The notes under the pieces: model-generated | Database searches by the model: none | What the model saw: only the letters and a program-made list of their open reading frames with translations | What the model was told of the DNA's origin: nothing | Made by a program: the position numbers and the translations under genes | Part shown: positions 1 through 7,178 of the stretch, piece after piece | Numbering within the stretch: position 1 is the stretch's first letter | Layout of the letters: each line of letters opens with the position of its first letter | Origin: RECO01 sp050485385 | GTDB taxonomy: Bacteria > Pseudomonadota > Alphaproteobacteria > Geminicoccales > Geminicoccaceae | NCBI GenBank assembly: GCA_050485385.1 | Contig: JBJHBG010000091.1 | Location: forward strand, 1 to 20,560 | Direction: 5' to 3' | DNA: 20,560 bases

Positions 1-232
1 CGAGCGCCAGCAGGGCGTCGGCCATCGGCGCGGCGTTGCCCGCCCATCGCCACTTGTCGGCGCAATGTGCATCGGCCCATGACCCCGCCTGCGGGACCGC
101 TTCGAGAAGTTCCGCCCGGCAGCGTGTCAGAAAACCGGCTTCATCCTCCATCGGCGCGGACTCGGCCGCCGTCGCCCCACAGCCGGTGAGCAAGAGGCCG
201 AGCGCGGCTACCATTGTGGCGTGTTTCACCAT
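1..232 (-). CDS. Putative lipoprotein, C-terminus beyond the window
   Basis: The gene reads on the minus strand from ATG at 232 and stays open to the window edge, giving 77 residues of a longer protein. The start MVKHATMVAALGLLLTGC is a lipoprotein signal peptide: a Lys-His n-region, a short hydrophobic core and an LTGC lipobox with Cys18 as the lipidation site, so an envelope location is expected. The mature part contains two further Cys residues (one in FLTRCRAEL, one in ADAHCADKW) and ends in a tract reading NAAPMADALLAL. It lies 4 nt after the stop of the upstream membrane-protein gene, with a GAGG ribosome site inside that gene's end, so the two are probably co-translated. I do not recognise a specific function. 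The gene call itself is fairly secure because start, lipobox and spacing agree. Confidence 0.7.
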   Translation of the reverse strand, partial: MVKHATMVAALGLLLTGCGATAAESAPMEDEAGFLTRCRAELLEAVPQAGSWADAHCADKWRWAGNAAPMADALLAL

Positions 233-236
233 GTCC

Positions 237-1025
237 TCATCCTCTATCGGTCGCGCGGAAGGTTTCGAGCGCGTTTCGCACGTCGCGGTGCAGGTTTTCG
301 GCGCAGTCTTGCGTCAGCCCGCCCGCGATCACGACGCCATGGCTCTCGCCGTCTCCGCGCAGGGTCAGGGCGAAACTGCGCGCCGCCTGCCTATTGCCGA
401 GGCCGCGGCCGCGGCCGACCATGCTGGACGTGGGTACGCCGCCCAGGCGCGGCATGAGCGGCTCGCGGCTGACCTTCACGCCGTTGTTCGTGACAGCGAG
501 ATCGACGATGCGGTGGAGCGGCAGGCGCAACTCGCCGCTTTCGATGCCTTGCGGTGACACGGTAATCATCGTGGGCTTGCGGTCACGCGCGCCGGGCAGG
601 ACGATGATTCCAATGACGATGAAGTACAGCGCCATTGCGGCATAGAAAATCCACACCGCAACGACCCCCCACATCGCCAGGAAAGCGGCAAGGGGCAGCG
701 GCAAGAGTATCGCCGTTCGCGACGCGCGCGCCGGGCGCACGTCATTGACATATCCGCCCCGTGCCGGATCGTCCCGACGCGTGAAATCGGCGGTCGGCGC
801 ATTCGACCAGGTACGCAACAGGTTGAGACTACCGTAAGGCTGGGAGATGGCCGCGCCGAGGCCAAGGGCGATGGCAAGATGGCCAATCAAACCGATCTTG
901 ACGCCTCCGATGGCCAGCACGTTGACGGCGATGGCCACCATCGCCGTCCAAATCAGCAGACGCAGCCATAGGGGGCGTTGATCGGGTTTGGATCGAGGCT
1001 GCGTAGCGGCAGTGTTCTGGTGCAT
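237..1025 (-). CDS. Hypothetical membrane protein with PH-like cytoplasmic domain
   Basis: This is a 262-residue protein with a basic, hydrophilic start. It has a hydrophobic stretch at about residues 22-60, enough for one or two membrane helices, and a second at about 104-146 ending in IVIGIIVLPGA. The C-terminal half is soluble. It begins ITVSPQGIESGELRLPLHRIVDLAVTN in style, which resembles the beta-strand pattern of bacterial PH-like domains (the sequence is quoted only to show that pattern). It is followed by a Gly/Arg-rich loop and an amphipathic final helix. The stop is 4 nt before the lipoprotein gene, so they form a small minus-strand operon. The ribosome site before the ATG at 1025 is weak and another start is possible. 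No enzymatic motif was seen, and the PH-like assignment is tentative. Confidence 0.65.
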   Translation of the reverse strand: MHQNTAATQPRSKPDQRPLWLRLLIWTAMVAIAVNVLAIGGVKIGLIGHLAIALGLGAAISQPYGSLNLLRTWSNAPTADFTRRDDPARGGYVNDVRPARASRTAILLPLPLAAFLAMWGVVAVWIFYAAMALYFIVIGIIVLPGARDRKPTMITVSPQGIESGELRLPLHRIVDLAVTNNGVKVSREPLMPRLGGVPTSSMVGRGRGLGNRQAARSFALTLRGDGESHGVVIAGGLTQDCAENLHRDVRNALETFRATDRG

Positions 1026-1108
1026 CGCGAGCAGGCTCTACTTGCGCATATGGGGATGATCCACGGCGCTCGACGATAAACCTGTCCGGTGCGAGTTTCG
1101 TCCCCCAT

Positions 1109-2311
1109 TCAGGGGAGAAATGCACCCTTCTTGTCCAGTCCCGCGACGCTGCGGGCGATGAGTGCCACGGCTTCCGCCTGCCGGTGGGTGCCGGTCTTGG
1201 CGAGAATGCGCTTGAGGTGGGAGCGCACCGTCGCGCCGCCGATCCCGCGCCGCCGCGCCACGGCATCGAGCGACGAACCCCCCGCGAGATCGGTGGCGAT
1301 TGCGGCCTCCATCCGCGTGAAGCCGAAGAGATCACGCAGACAGGTGGCAGCCAGCGTAGGCGCTTCGGGGTCGCGCACCATGATCAGTGCCAAGGGTCGG
1401 GCTGCGGCGGCATGGCCGGATGGACCCGAGAGCCGCAAGGGCGCGACGATCATCGTCAGCGGGAGACGGCCCGCGCGCGGGATCGTCAAGGCCGCCCCGA
1501 GCGCGGCGGCGCGGCCTTGCGCGGTCTGGACGCAGGATCGTACCTGCCGCACCATGCGCTGATCCAGCTCCGCATCCGCCAGTCTCAAACGCCCGCGCAT
1601 GCTGGAAACATGTATCCCCGCGCGGAGCAGCGCTTCCGCCCGCGCGTTCGCCGTGGCGATGCGGCAGCGGGCATCTAAGGCGAAGACCGCCGCGTCGATA
1701 CGCGACATGGTTTCGTCGGCAAGGGCGTAGTGCGCCGCCGCCTTGGAGAATTGCCTGCCGAGCCAGAAAGCGCGTTGCAGATGGGGCAAGAGGATCGACA
1801 CCTTTTGCCGGTCCTCGTCTCCATACGCGCCCGCTTGCGCCGGGCGGTGAACGCCGAGAACGCCGAGCGCGCGGTCGCCGCCTGGAAACACCGCGCCGAC
1901 CATGTGGAATATATCGAGAGCGCGCAGCCACTCCTGATAGAAGCCGCTGTTGCGCTGTTCCGAGGGAGAAACAAGATCCTGGTCGGTCACGATGCGACCC
2001 ACGCCGAAACGCGCGGCACGCGCGACCCACAAGTCCTGCCGGTGCCAGTCATCCGCCCAAGCTTGCTCGTCGTCCGCGACACGCAGGTTGTCGGTATGTT
2101 CGAACAGCCGGATGTCGTCGTCCGCGCCGTGCAGTTTCAGGACGGCGCTGGTGGACTCGAGAGTCTCCGAAATCCCGTCTGCGATCCCCACCCACAGGGC
2201 GTCGTCCGTCGCCGCTTCGTAAAAGCGCCCGATCAGACGCAAAACCCGTTCGTCGACGACACCCTGTGACGACATTCCATCCGCCGTACCGAGCAAGTCC
2301 CGAAGTTGCAT
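1109..2311 (-). CDS. LuxR-type transcriptional regulator
   Basis: This is a 400-residue protein with a C-terminal LuxR-type helix-turn-helix at about residues 324-387. The recognisable parts are FTRMEAAIATDLAGG, the helix LDAVARRRGI and the recognition-helix stretch GGATVRSHLKRILAKTGT, followed by HRQAEAVALIAR. This is the usual GerE/LuxR DNA-binding module. The N-terminal 250 residues contain aromatic and acidic segments such as WADDWHRQDLWVARAARFG and a hydrophobic core FHMVGAVFPGGDRALGVLGVH, consistent with a PAS/GAF-like sensory region of unknown ligand. There is no receiver-domain Asp pocket, so it is probably not a response regulator. The ATG at 2311 is assumed; an internal ATG (MSSQGVV) twelve codons later is a credible alternative. 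It is divergent from the CRISPR locus and separated from it by mobile-element remnants, so no regulatory link is implied. Confidence 0.85.
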   Translation of the reverse strand: MQLRDLLGTADGMSSQGVVDERVLRLIGRFYEAATDDALWVGIADGISETLESTSAVLKLHGADDDIRLFEHTDNLRVADDEQAWADDWHRQDLWVARAARFGVGRIVTDQDLVSPSEQRNSGFYQEWLRALDIFHMVGAVFPGGDRALGVLGVHRPAQAGAYGDEDRQKVSILLPHLQRAFWLGRQFSKAAAHYALADETMSRIDAAVFALDARCRIATANARAEALLRAGIHVSSMRGRLRLADAELDQRMVRQVRSCVQTAQGRAAALGAALTIPRAGRLPLTMIVAPLRLSGPSGHAAAARPLALIMVRDPEAPTLAATCLRDLFGFTRMEAAIATDLAGGSSLDAVARRRGIGGATVRSHLKRILAKTGTHRQAEAVALIARSVAGLDKKGAFLP

Positions 2312-2586
2312 TCTTGTCGTGCCTAATGCGCCGCTCTAGAGGCGGCAAGGCAGGATGACGGCTGCTGCCGGTCGAGCTGTCGGTACGATCGGCGCTGATT
2401 GGTGGCGGGGTCGGTCCGGCAAGAGCGATCGGCGAGCGCTTCTACGCTATGCAGAACGCCGAGCAACGCATAGCCGTAAGCGGCGCTGCCGCCAGCTACA
2501 CCATCACCAGGGACGTGACCCTAATGTCCGGCATCGCCACGGCGGCATTCAAGCTTCGTGCCGAGTTGTGCGAACGCAGCTTCGCC
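2312..2586. other. Interval without a confident gene
   Basis: This stretch lies between the start of the LuxR-type gene and the left end of the IS5-type element. A plus-strand frame is open from about 2359 to the IS junction and contains segments such as GERFYAMQNAEQRIAVSG and SYTITRDVTLMSGIA, but it has no convincing start. It could be the tail of a gene cut by the IS. I could not assign it to a family. Confidence 0.4.
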
Positions 2587-3941
2587 CTAGCAGGCTGCGG
2601 AAATAGGTCGAGTTGGCGAGGTGTCCGGCTCCGGGTCGGGCCGGTAGCTGGGCAGGAAGGGGCGGAAGCGTCGGGTTTCTGGCTTGCCGAAGCGCTCGAT
2701 CCGGCGATTTCCGATTGGCTGGACGGACTGCGGACGCATCACGTTGCCACCAGCAGCTTGGGGAGCCGCACGAGGTTGTAGGCGGCGGCGAGGGTGAACT
2801 GCCAGCCGACCCGGTCCAGGCCGCGGCGCTGTCGCCTTGGCCCATCGCGCGCCAGGAGGCCGCGCGATCCGACTGCGAAGCAGCGGCGGTCAGGAGACCG
2901 CCGAGGGCGAACACCTCCTCGATCCGTTTGCGGATGATCTGGCTGGCTCGGTAGCCCGGATGGCGCGTGGTGCGGCGGTCGATGGCGCTGCGGCGTCCCG
3001 AGGTGTTCCGGGCCACGTGCGGCGTGACGTTCAGCCCGCGCAAGGCGGCAACGAAGCTCGCCGCGTCGTAGCCCTTGTCGGCTCCGAGCGAGATCCGGCG
3101 CCGGCCCGGCACGTCTTCGACCATGGCAAGTGCGGCCTCACGCTCCGCCGTGCCGGTGGCCAGCGTCAGGCGGGCGTCGACTACCAGACAGGACCGGTTC
3201 TCCATCAGTACGTGGCCCATGAAGGCGAGCTTGGCAGCCTGGCCCGGCCCTTTCCTGAACAGCCGTGCGTCCGGGTCGGTGGTCGAAGCGTGGGTCTCGT
3301 TCGAGCGCTTCTCGCCCCGAAAGTTCCGCTCGCCCTTACGCCCCTGTGGCGGCGCGTCGTCGCCACCGCCGTCCTTCGGCCGAAAGCTCTTCATCGACGC
3401 CCAAGCCTCGATCAGCGTCCCGTCGACCGAGAAATGCTCGTCCGACAAGAGCGCCTTCACCCGCTCATGGCCGAGAACCGCGGCCATGAACCTGGCCGCC
3501 ACGTCACCCGCCAGCAGCCGCTCGCGGTTCTTGGTGAAGACGGTCACGTCCCAGATCGGCGCGTCCATCGCCAAGCCGACGAACCAGCGAACGAGCAGGT
3601 TGTCATCGAGCTGCTCCATCAGCTGCCGCTCGGAGCGCACCGAGTAGAACGCCTGCAAGAGCAGCGCCCGCAGCAGCTTCTCCGGTGGGATCGAGGGTCG
3701 GCCGATCCGCGAATAGAGCCGGTCGAACTCGGGCGATAGCTCCTCCAGCGCCTCGTCGACGATCGCCCGGATCGGCCGCAAGGGATGCCCCGCCGGCACC
3801 CGCGCCTCGCAACTCACGTAGCTGAACAAGCTCTCCGTCCGCTCGTCGCCGCCCCGCATCCCCGTCCTCCGGCCAACCCTACCCGGACCGTTGACTCACG
3901 AAAGCGCCACCACCGCCAGCCCTTTTTCCGCAACCTGCTAG
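2587..3941 (-). mobile_element. IS5-family insertion sequence (decayed)
   Basis: The element is bounded by imperfect terminal inverted repeats. The left end at 2591 reads CAGGCTGCGGAAATAGG. The right end, read inward on the minus strand from 3937, reads CAGGTTGCGGAAAAAGG, which is 15 of 17 identical. CTAG stands directly outside each end (2587-2590 and 3938-3941), either as a 4-bp target duplication or as the outer part of the repeats. The element is about 1.35 kb and carries one transposase gene on the minus strand. IS5-family elements of this size, with one transposase gene and CTAG or short TA-containing targets, are well known. Its transposase is frameshifted, so the copy is probably immobile unless helped in trans. 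Confidence 0.85.
2739..3859 (-). pseudogene. IS5-family transposase, frameshifted near the C-terminus
   Basis: The gene starts at ATG 3859 (MRGGDERTESLFSYV) and follows the IS5-family layout. It has an N-terminal domain with SIPPEKLLRALLLQAFYSVR. The first catalytic Asp lies in FSVDGTLIEAW, the second in LGADKGYD, and the Glu in RKRIEEVF. After RKRIEEVF, at roughly 2885-2830, the reading frame is lost. The expected C-terminal motif is still present in another frame, as DRVGWQFTLAAAYNLVRLPK, and ends at a TGA at 2739-2741. The original frame instead reads through to about 2549 as low-complexity, family-unlike residues. The catalytic triad is therefore intact on paper but the end of the protein is scrambled. 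I call it a pseudogene; a sequencing error is the main alternative. Confidence 0.8.
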
Positions 3942-4363
3942 TCTTGGATCGCGGCGGGATGCGTCGAACTTGGCTGCGCGGCCGCACCAACGTCAGCGTC
4001 ACCGGCTCGATCGTCGGCCATCTCCGCGAGGACTGTTTATGCTTCCGCGATGCGACGGGCGAGATGCGCGTCGAGATCGCCGACAACATCCGGCAGGAGC
4101 GTCAGGTCACGCCCGCCGACACCGTGCGCCTCCTGGGTGGAGTCGATCGCACGGCAGCCGGCGTCCCCCACCGCTGGGTCAAGTCGCTCGCACTCGTCGA
4201 CTGTGAACTGCGCCGTTTCGGTACGACCTGCCACACCATCAAATCCGTCGTCTCGCATGTGCGCGCTTGCCTACCGTCAACGGTCATCGAGAAGACCGCG
4301 CTTGCCGTGGTCGTATGGTCTGTTCTTGGCGAGCCTTCGTCCGAGCGCGTTGACGAGGAGTGA
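3942..4363 (+). pseudogene. BOF/YgiW-type OB-fold gene remnant truncated by the IS
   Basis: Directly right of the IS, a plus-strand frame contains VSVTGSIVGHLREDCLCFRD, then ATGEMRVEIADN, then VTPADTVRLLGGVDR and WVKSLALV. This matches the order of the bacterial OB-fold (BOF, YgiW/YdeI-type) domain, in which a VTLTG strand is followed by FRDATGEIRVEID and an RLxGEVD strand. Those proteins are normally small and periplasmic with a signal peptide. Here no start or signal peptide remains, because the IS lies immediately upstream. About 50 residues of unrelated sequence also follow the domain before the stop near 4361, which suggests the true stop was lost as well. The reading frame into the IS adds unrelated residues and should be ignored. 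The family call is by motif recognition and moderately sure. Confidence 0.5.
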
Positions 4364-4382
4364 ACTCGGCCCGGCGGGCGTG

Positions 4383-4399
4383 CTACCGGTTCGCGGTAG
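4383..4399 (+). promoter_or_regulatory. Perfect 6-bp hairpin upstream of the recombinase gene
   Basis: CTACCG and CGGTAG are perfectly complementary around a 5-nt loop, GTTCG. The hairpin ends 33 nt before the recombinase ATG and about 20 nt before its AAGGAG ribosome site. It could be a regulator-binding palindrome or an RNA structure in the leader. No promoter boxes were convincingly seen. Confidence 0.35.
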
Positions 4400-4432
4400 A
4401 CTGGTCAGGGCTCAACGGAAAGGAGCCCGACG

Positions 4433-5079
4433 ATGTCGATGACCAATACCGACACCACCACTCGTCAGACTTGCCGCCCGGCGCACGTGCCGTGGAACAA
4501 GGGCCGCCTGATCGGCCAGCGGCCGCCGCTGAAGGTCCGTGCGGTCTGGGCCGTGCGGAGCCGCCTGCAGCAACGGCGATCCGGCCGCGACCTCGCCATG
4601 TTCAACCTCGCCGTCGACAGCAAGCTGCGCGGTTGCGACCTCGTCAGCCTGCGGGTCGAGGACGTCTGCACTGGCGGCCGCCTGCGGACGCGCACGATGG
4701 TCCGGCAGAAGAAGACCGGCCACCCGGTGCAGTTCGAGCTCACCGACCAGTGCCGAGACAGCGTCGCCGCCTGGATCGCCGAGGCCCAGCTGTGCGGGAG
4801 CGACTGGTTGTTTCCGAGCCGGAAGGACCGAACCAAGCACCTCACCGCCCGCCAGTACGCCCGCCTGGTCCACCGCTGGATCGCCGAGGTCGGGCTGGAG
4901 ACGTCCCGATACGGCATGCCCTCATGCGCCGGACCAAGGCGACGCTGATCTACCGCAAGACGGGGAACCTCAGGGCCGTGCAGATCCTGCTCGGACATAC
5001 CAAGATCGAGAGCACGGTGCGGTATCTCGGCGTCGAGGTGGACGACGCGCTTGCGATCGCCGAGCACGTCGACCTGTAG
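4433..5079 (+). pseudogene. Tyrosine recombinase (phage-type integrase), frameshifted
   Basis: The gene starts at ATG 4433 behind AAGGAG at 4420-4425. The first frame runs to 4948 and carries the recombinase elements KLRGCDLVSLRVEDV (catalytic Arg box) and RQKKTGHPVQFEL (beta-strand Lys). The expected continuation, MRRTKATLIYRKTGNLRAVQ then LLGHTKIESTVRYLGVEVDD with the His and the nucleophilic Tyr, is present one frame over and ends at 5079. The break is at about 4914-4930. There, intact relatives read YGTHxMRRTK, whereas this copy has one base fewer and codes YGMPS, so the His of the H-x-x-R box is also lost. Total length, about 215 residues, fits the short alphaproteobacterial integrases. 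This copy should be inactive. It suggests past integration at this edge of the locus. Confidence 0.85.
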
Positions 5080-5087
5080 CCGTGCCC

Positions 5088-5121
5088 GATGGCGGCTGCC
5101 GGTCGCGCGGCAGCCGCCATC
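5088..5121 (+). terminator. Strong hairpin downstream of the recombinase gene
   Basis: GATGGCGGCTGCC and GGCAGCCGCCATC form a perfect 13-bp stem with an 8-nt loop. It begins 8 nt after the recombinase stop codon and lies before the toxin-antitoxin promoter region. No T-run follows, so it is not a textbook intrinsic terminator. The position and stem strength still favour a terminator or an RNA-stabilising structure. Confidence 0.55.
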
Positions 5122-5142
5122 ACAAGAGCACCCCTTGCAGCC

Positions 5143-5161
5143 ATTGGCAGAGCATGCCAAT
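5143..5161. promoter_or_regulatory. Palindrome upstream of parD-like gene, candidate autoregulatory operator
   Basis: ATTGGCA and TGCCAAT form a perfect inverted repeat with 7-bp arms and a 5-nt spacer, ending 28 nt before the antitoxin ATG. ParD-type antitoxins have ribbon-helix-helix DNA-binding domains that normally bind short palindromes at their own promoter. The site overlaps a weak possible promoter, with TTGCAG at 5135-5140 as a -35 element and a poor -10 about 17 nt later. The operator role is inferred. Confidence 0.45.
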
Positions 5162-5189
5162 TTCTTGTCGGCAAAGCCGAGAGGGTCCG

Positions 5190-5456
5190 ATGCCGACACG
5201 AAACGTCGTGCTCACCGATCATCACGAAGACCTGATCGCGCGGCTCGTGGAAAGCGGGCGCTACAAGAACGCGAGCGAGGTCATGCGCGAGAGCCTCAGG
5301 CTCATGGAGCGGCGCGAGGCCGAGAACGCCGCCAAGCTCGACGCCTTGCGTCGCCGGTTCGAGTTGGCCGAGGCCGAAGTCGAAGCCGGTGAAGTCTTCG
5401 AGTTCGCGGACGGCTTGCTGGAGCGTCTCGACGAGGACGAACGCGCCGGCCGATGA
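5190..5456 (+). CDS. parD: ParD-family antitoxin
   Basis: This 88-residue protein begins MPTRNVVLTDHHEDLIARLV, which is the ParD ribbon-helix-helix start: a short beta strand followed by a helix. It continues GRYKNASEVMRESLRLME, the second helix, typical of CopG/Arc/MetJ-type ParD proteins. The C-terminal half is a charged helix rich in Glu and Arg, the part that usually wraps the toxin. The start at 5190 is supported by a GAGAGGG ribosome site at 5179-5184. The stop overlaps the toxin start (ATGA), so the two are translationally coupled. The antitoxin should neutralise the ParE-like toxin and repress the operon through the palindrome just upstream. Family assignment is firm. Confidence 0.92.
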   Translation: MPTRNVVLTDHHEDLIARLVESGRYKNASEVMRESLRLMERREAENAAKLDALRRRFELAEAEVEAGEVFEFADGLLERLDEDERAGR

Positions 5457-5800
5457 GGCGCGTCGTCATCACGAAGCTGGCGGCGCGCGACATTCAGCGG
5501 ATCCTGCGTCGGAGCGAGGCCGAGTTCGGCGTCGTTGCCCGTGCCCGCTATCGCGAACTCCTCGATCGGGCCATCCGCGACATCGCGGAGAACCCGCTGC
5601 ATCCATGTGTCCGTGCCATCGATGACATCCGACCCGGCTACCGACTCTACCACCTGAGATTCAGCCGAACCGCCGTGTTCGGCGCGCGGGTCGGTCGGCC
5701 CCGCCACCTCCTCGCGTTCTATCTGCCCGACGACGCGGGCCTCGTGGTCGCCGCCGACCTTCATGAACGCGAACTCATCGAGCGCCACCTGGACCTCTGA
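5453..5800 (+). CDS. parE: ParE/RelE-superfamily toxin
   Basis: This is a 115-residue protein sharing an ATGA overlap with the antitoxin gene. It starts MRRVVITKLAARDIQRILRRS, the basic strand-helix opening of the RelE/ParE fold. It continues with RARYRELLDRAIRDIAENP, then RPGYRLYHLRFSR, where the fold's central beta strands lie, and ends RHLLAFYLPDDAGLVVAADL followed by a terminal helix. ParE toxins generally inhibit gyrase, while RelE relatives cut mRNA. The ParD partner favours ParE, but the target cannot be read from sequence alone. It is slightly longer than most ParE proteins, and no damage is visible. Its place between a dead integrase and cas6 fits a stabilising module in a mobile or defence region. 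Confidence 0.9.
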   Translation: MRRVVITKLAARDIQRILRRSEAEFGVVARARYRELLDRAIRDIAENPLHPCVRAIDDIRPGYRLYHLRFSRTAVFGARVGRPRHLLAFYLPDDAGLVVAADLHERELIERHLDL

Positions 5801-6077
5801 TCGCGGAAGCCGGTCGCTGACCCAAAGCGGACCTGCCGACATCCGGGGTCCGAAAGCCGGATCGGGTTCGATAGCGGACCGACCGGCTCGTGTTGCGCCG
5901 GCTGCGGTCTCGTTGGGACCATGTGGACGCGTGCACCGGCAGGTCGGACGGCAACCGAGCGTATGGTGGATGCGATCATTGCCATAGGCCGGTAGGCGCG
6001 GTCGCCAAGCTTGCGCGGGCTCGACAACGGGGCGTGCATGTCACCATGCTGCGGGAACGCCACGTCGCGGAGCGCCC
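5801..6077. other. Gene-free interval before cas6
   Basis: I see no convincing coding sequence here. The hexamer CGGACC occurs at 5828-5833 and 5875-5880, with its complement GGTCCG at 5847-5852, giving possible small hairpins. The cas6 promoter should lie here, but no clear -35/-10 pair was found. A GGAG ribosome site sits at 6069-6072, 5 nt before the cas6 ATG. Confidence 0.4.
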
Positions 6078-6947
6078 ATGCTGCCCTTGTCGATGCACCG
6101 GCTGACCTTCACCGCGGTGACACCGGTCGACCTGCAGGCCTTTGCCGGCTCGGCGTGGCGTGGTGCCTTCGGGCACGCGCTGAAGCGGTCGTGCTGCATC
6201 ATGCGGCTCCGGCCCTGCGAGGGCTGCGTCCTGGAGCACGCGTGCGTCTACCCGACGGTGTTCGAGGCGCGGCCCAGCCCCGAGGCTGACCGGATGCGGC
6301 GCTATCCGCACGTCCCCCAGCCCTACGTGCTGCGGCCGATCACGCCAACGCCGCGCCGGCTGGCGCCCGGCGAGGCCTTCACCCTCGACGTCGTTCTGGT
6401 CGGCCGGGCGCAGCCGCATGTCGGCTACGTGGTACGCGCCCTGGACCGGGCGGCGGCGCATGGCGTCGGCCGCGCGCGCGGCCGCTTGACCCTGGCGGAT
6501 CTCCAGCCCTTGCCGGCGCCCGAGCCCGGCCTCGTGCTGCCCGACCGCATTCGCCTGACGCTGGAAAGCCCGCTGCGCCTGGTTGTGGCAGGCGAGGTGC
6601 TGTCGCCGGATCGGTTCGCCCCCGGCGCACTGCTGATGGCGCTGCTGCGGCGGATTTCCATGCTCGCCTACTTCCACGCCGGCGAGGCCCTCGATGTGGA
6701 TTTTCGTTCCCTGAAGGCGTCGGCCGGCAGCGTGCGGCTGGTCGACGCAAGGTTGCGGTTCGTCGACCAGGTCAGGCGCTCGGCCCGGCAGGCGCGGGTG
6801 ATGCGGATGGGCGGGCTGGTGGGCGAGGTCGAGATGGACCTCGCCCGGGCGGACGCGTTCAAGCCGATGCTGGCGCTGGGCCAGTGGGTGCACGTCGGCA
6901 AGGGCGCCACCATGGGCCTCGGTCGCTACCGGCTCGAAGCGGCATGA
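6078..6947 (+). CDS. cas6: Cas6 CRISPR RNA endoribonuclease
   Basis: This 289-residue RAMP protein of the PF10040-like Cas6 group should cut CRISPR transcripts within the repeat and leave an 8-nt 5' tag. The N-terminus has FTAVTPVDLQAFAGSAWRGAFGHAL, the RAMP opening, shown here only to mark residues 11-35. It is followed by a cysteine cluster at Cys39, 40, 47, 50 and 56 in the form RPCEGCVLEHACVYP, typical of this subgroup and possibly metal-binding. The C-terminus ends in the glycine-rich loop HVGKGATMGLGRYRLEAA that defines RAMP proteins. The ATG at 6078 has GGAG 5 nt upstream; ATG 6093 is a possible alternative. It is separated from the csm operon by array 1, whose leader begins about 180 nt downstream. 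Confidence 0.92.
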   Translation: MLPLSMHRLTFTAVTPVDLQAFAGSAWRGAFGHALKRSCCIMRLRPCEGCVLEHACVYPTVFEARPSPEADRMRRYPHVPQPYVLRPITPTPRRLAPGEAFTLDVVLVGRAQPHVGYVVRALDRAAAHGVGRARGRLTLADLQPLPAPEPGLVLPDRIRLTLESPLRLVVAGEVLSPDRFAPGALLMALLRRISMLAYFHAGEALDVDFRSLKASAGSVRLVDARLRFVDQVRRSARQARVMRMGGLVGEVEMDLARADAFKPMLALGQWVHVGKGATMGLGRYRLEAA

Positions 6948-7124
6948 CCGCCGCGCCCGTGCCACCGCGGCACCATCGTCGCACGCTGCCGTCGCCCGCC
7001 CGCCGTGTTATCCGTCGTTCCGGTTGGACATCGTGCAGCCTCGAAACCGACCAGCGACGGCGGACGCTGGGACGCTCATTGCGCGCGCGTACCGCTCACT
7101 CATGTTTCCGCCCACCCGATTTTT

Positions 7125-7178
7125 TTGCGAAACCTCGCCGCAACCCCTTGGGATCGAAGCGTTTTTTCCAGGGGGTCC
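7125..7178 (+). promoter_or_regulatory. CRISPR leader of array 1
   Basis: The 54 nt before the first repeat align without gaps to the 54 nt before array 2, with 38 identical positions by hand count. Shared blocks are TTGCGAA at the start, AACCC-TTGGGATCG in the middle and GGGGGTCC against the repeat. This marks the leader end of both arrays and sets transcription on the plus strand. The blocks nearest the repeat are probably where the integrase complex docks. Confidence 0.75.

Noticed and set aside
1092..1115. CCCC...GGGG hairpin at the end of the LuxR-type gene as a terminator
   Set aside because: The stem is four to five base pairs, overlaps the stop region and has no T-run.
5828..5880. 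CGGACC/GGTCCG inverted hexamers upstream of cas6 as a regulator site
   Set aside because: Arms are only 6 bp in GC-rich DNA, with unequal spacing and no link to a promoter.
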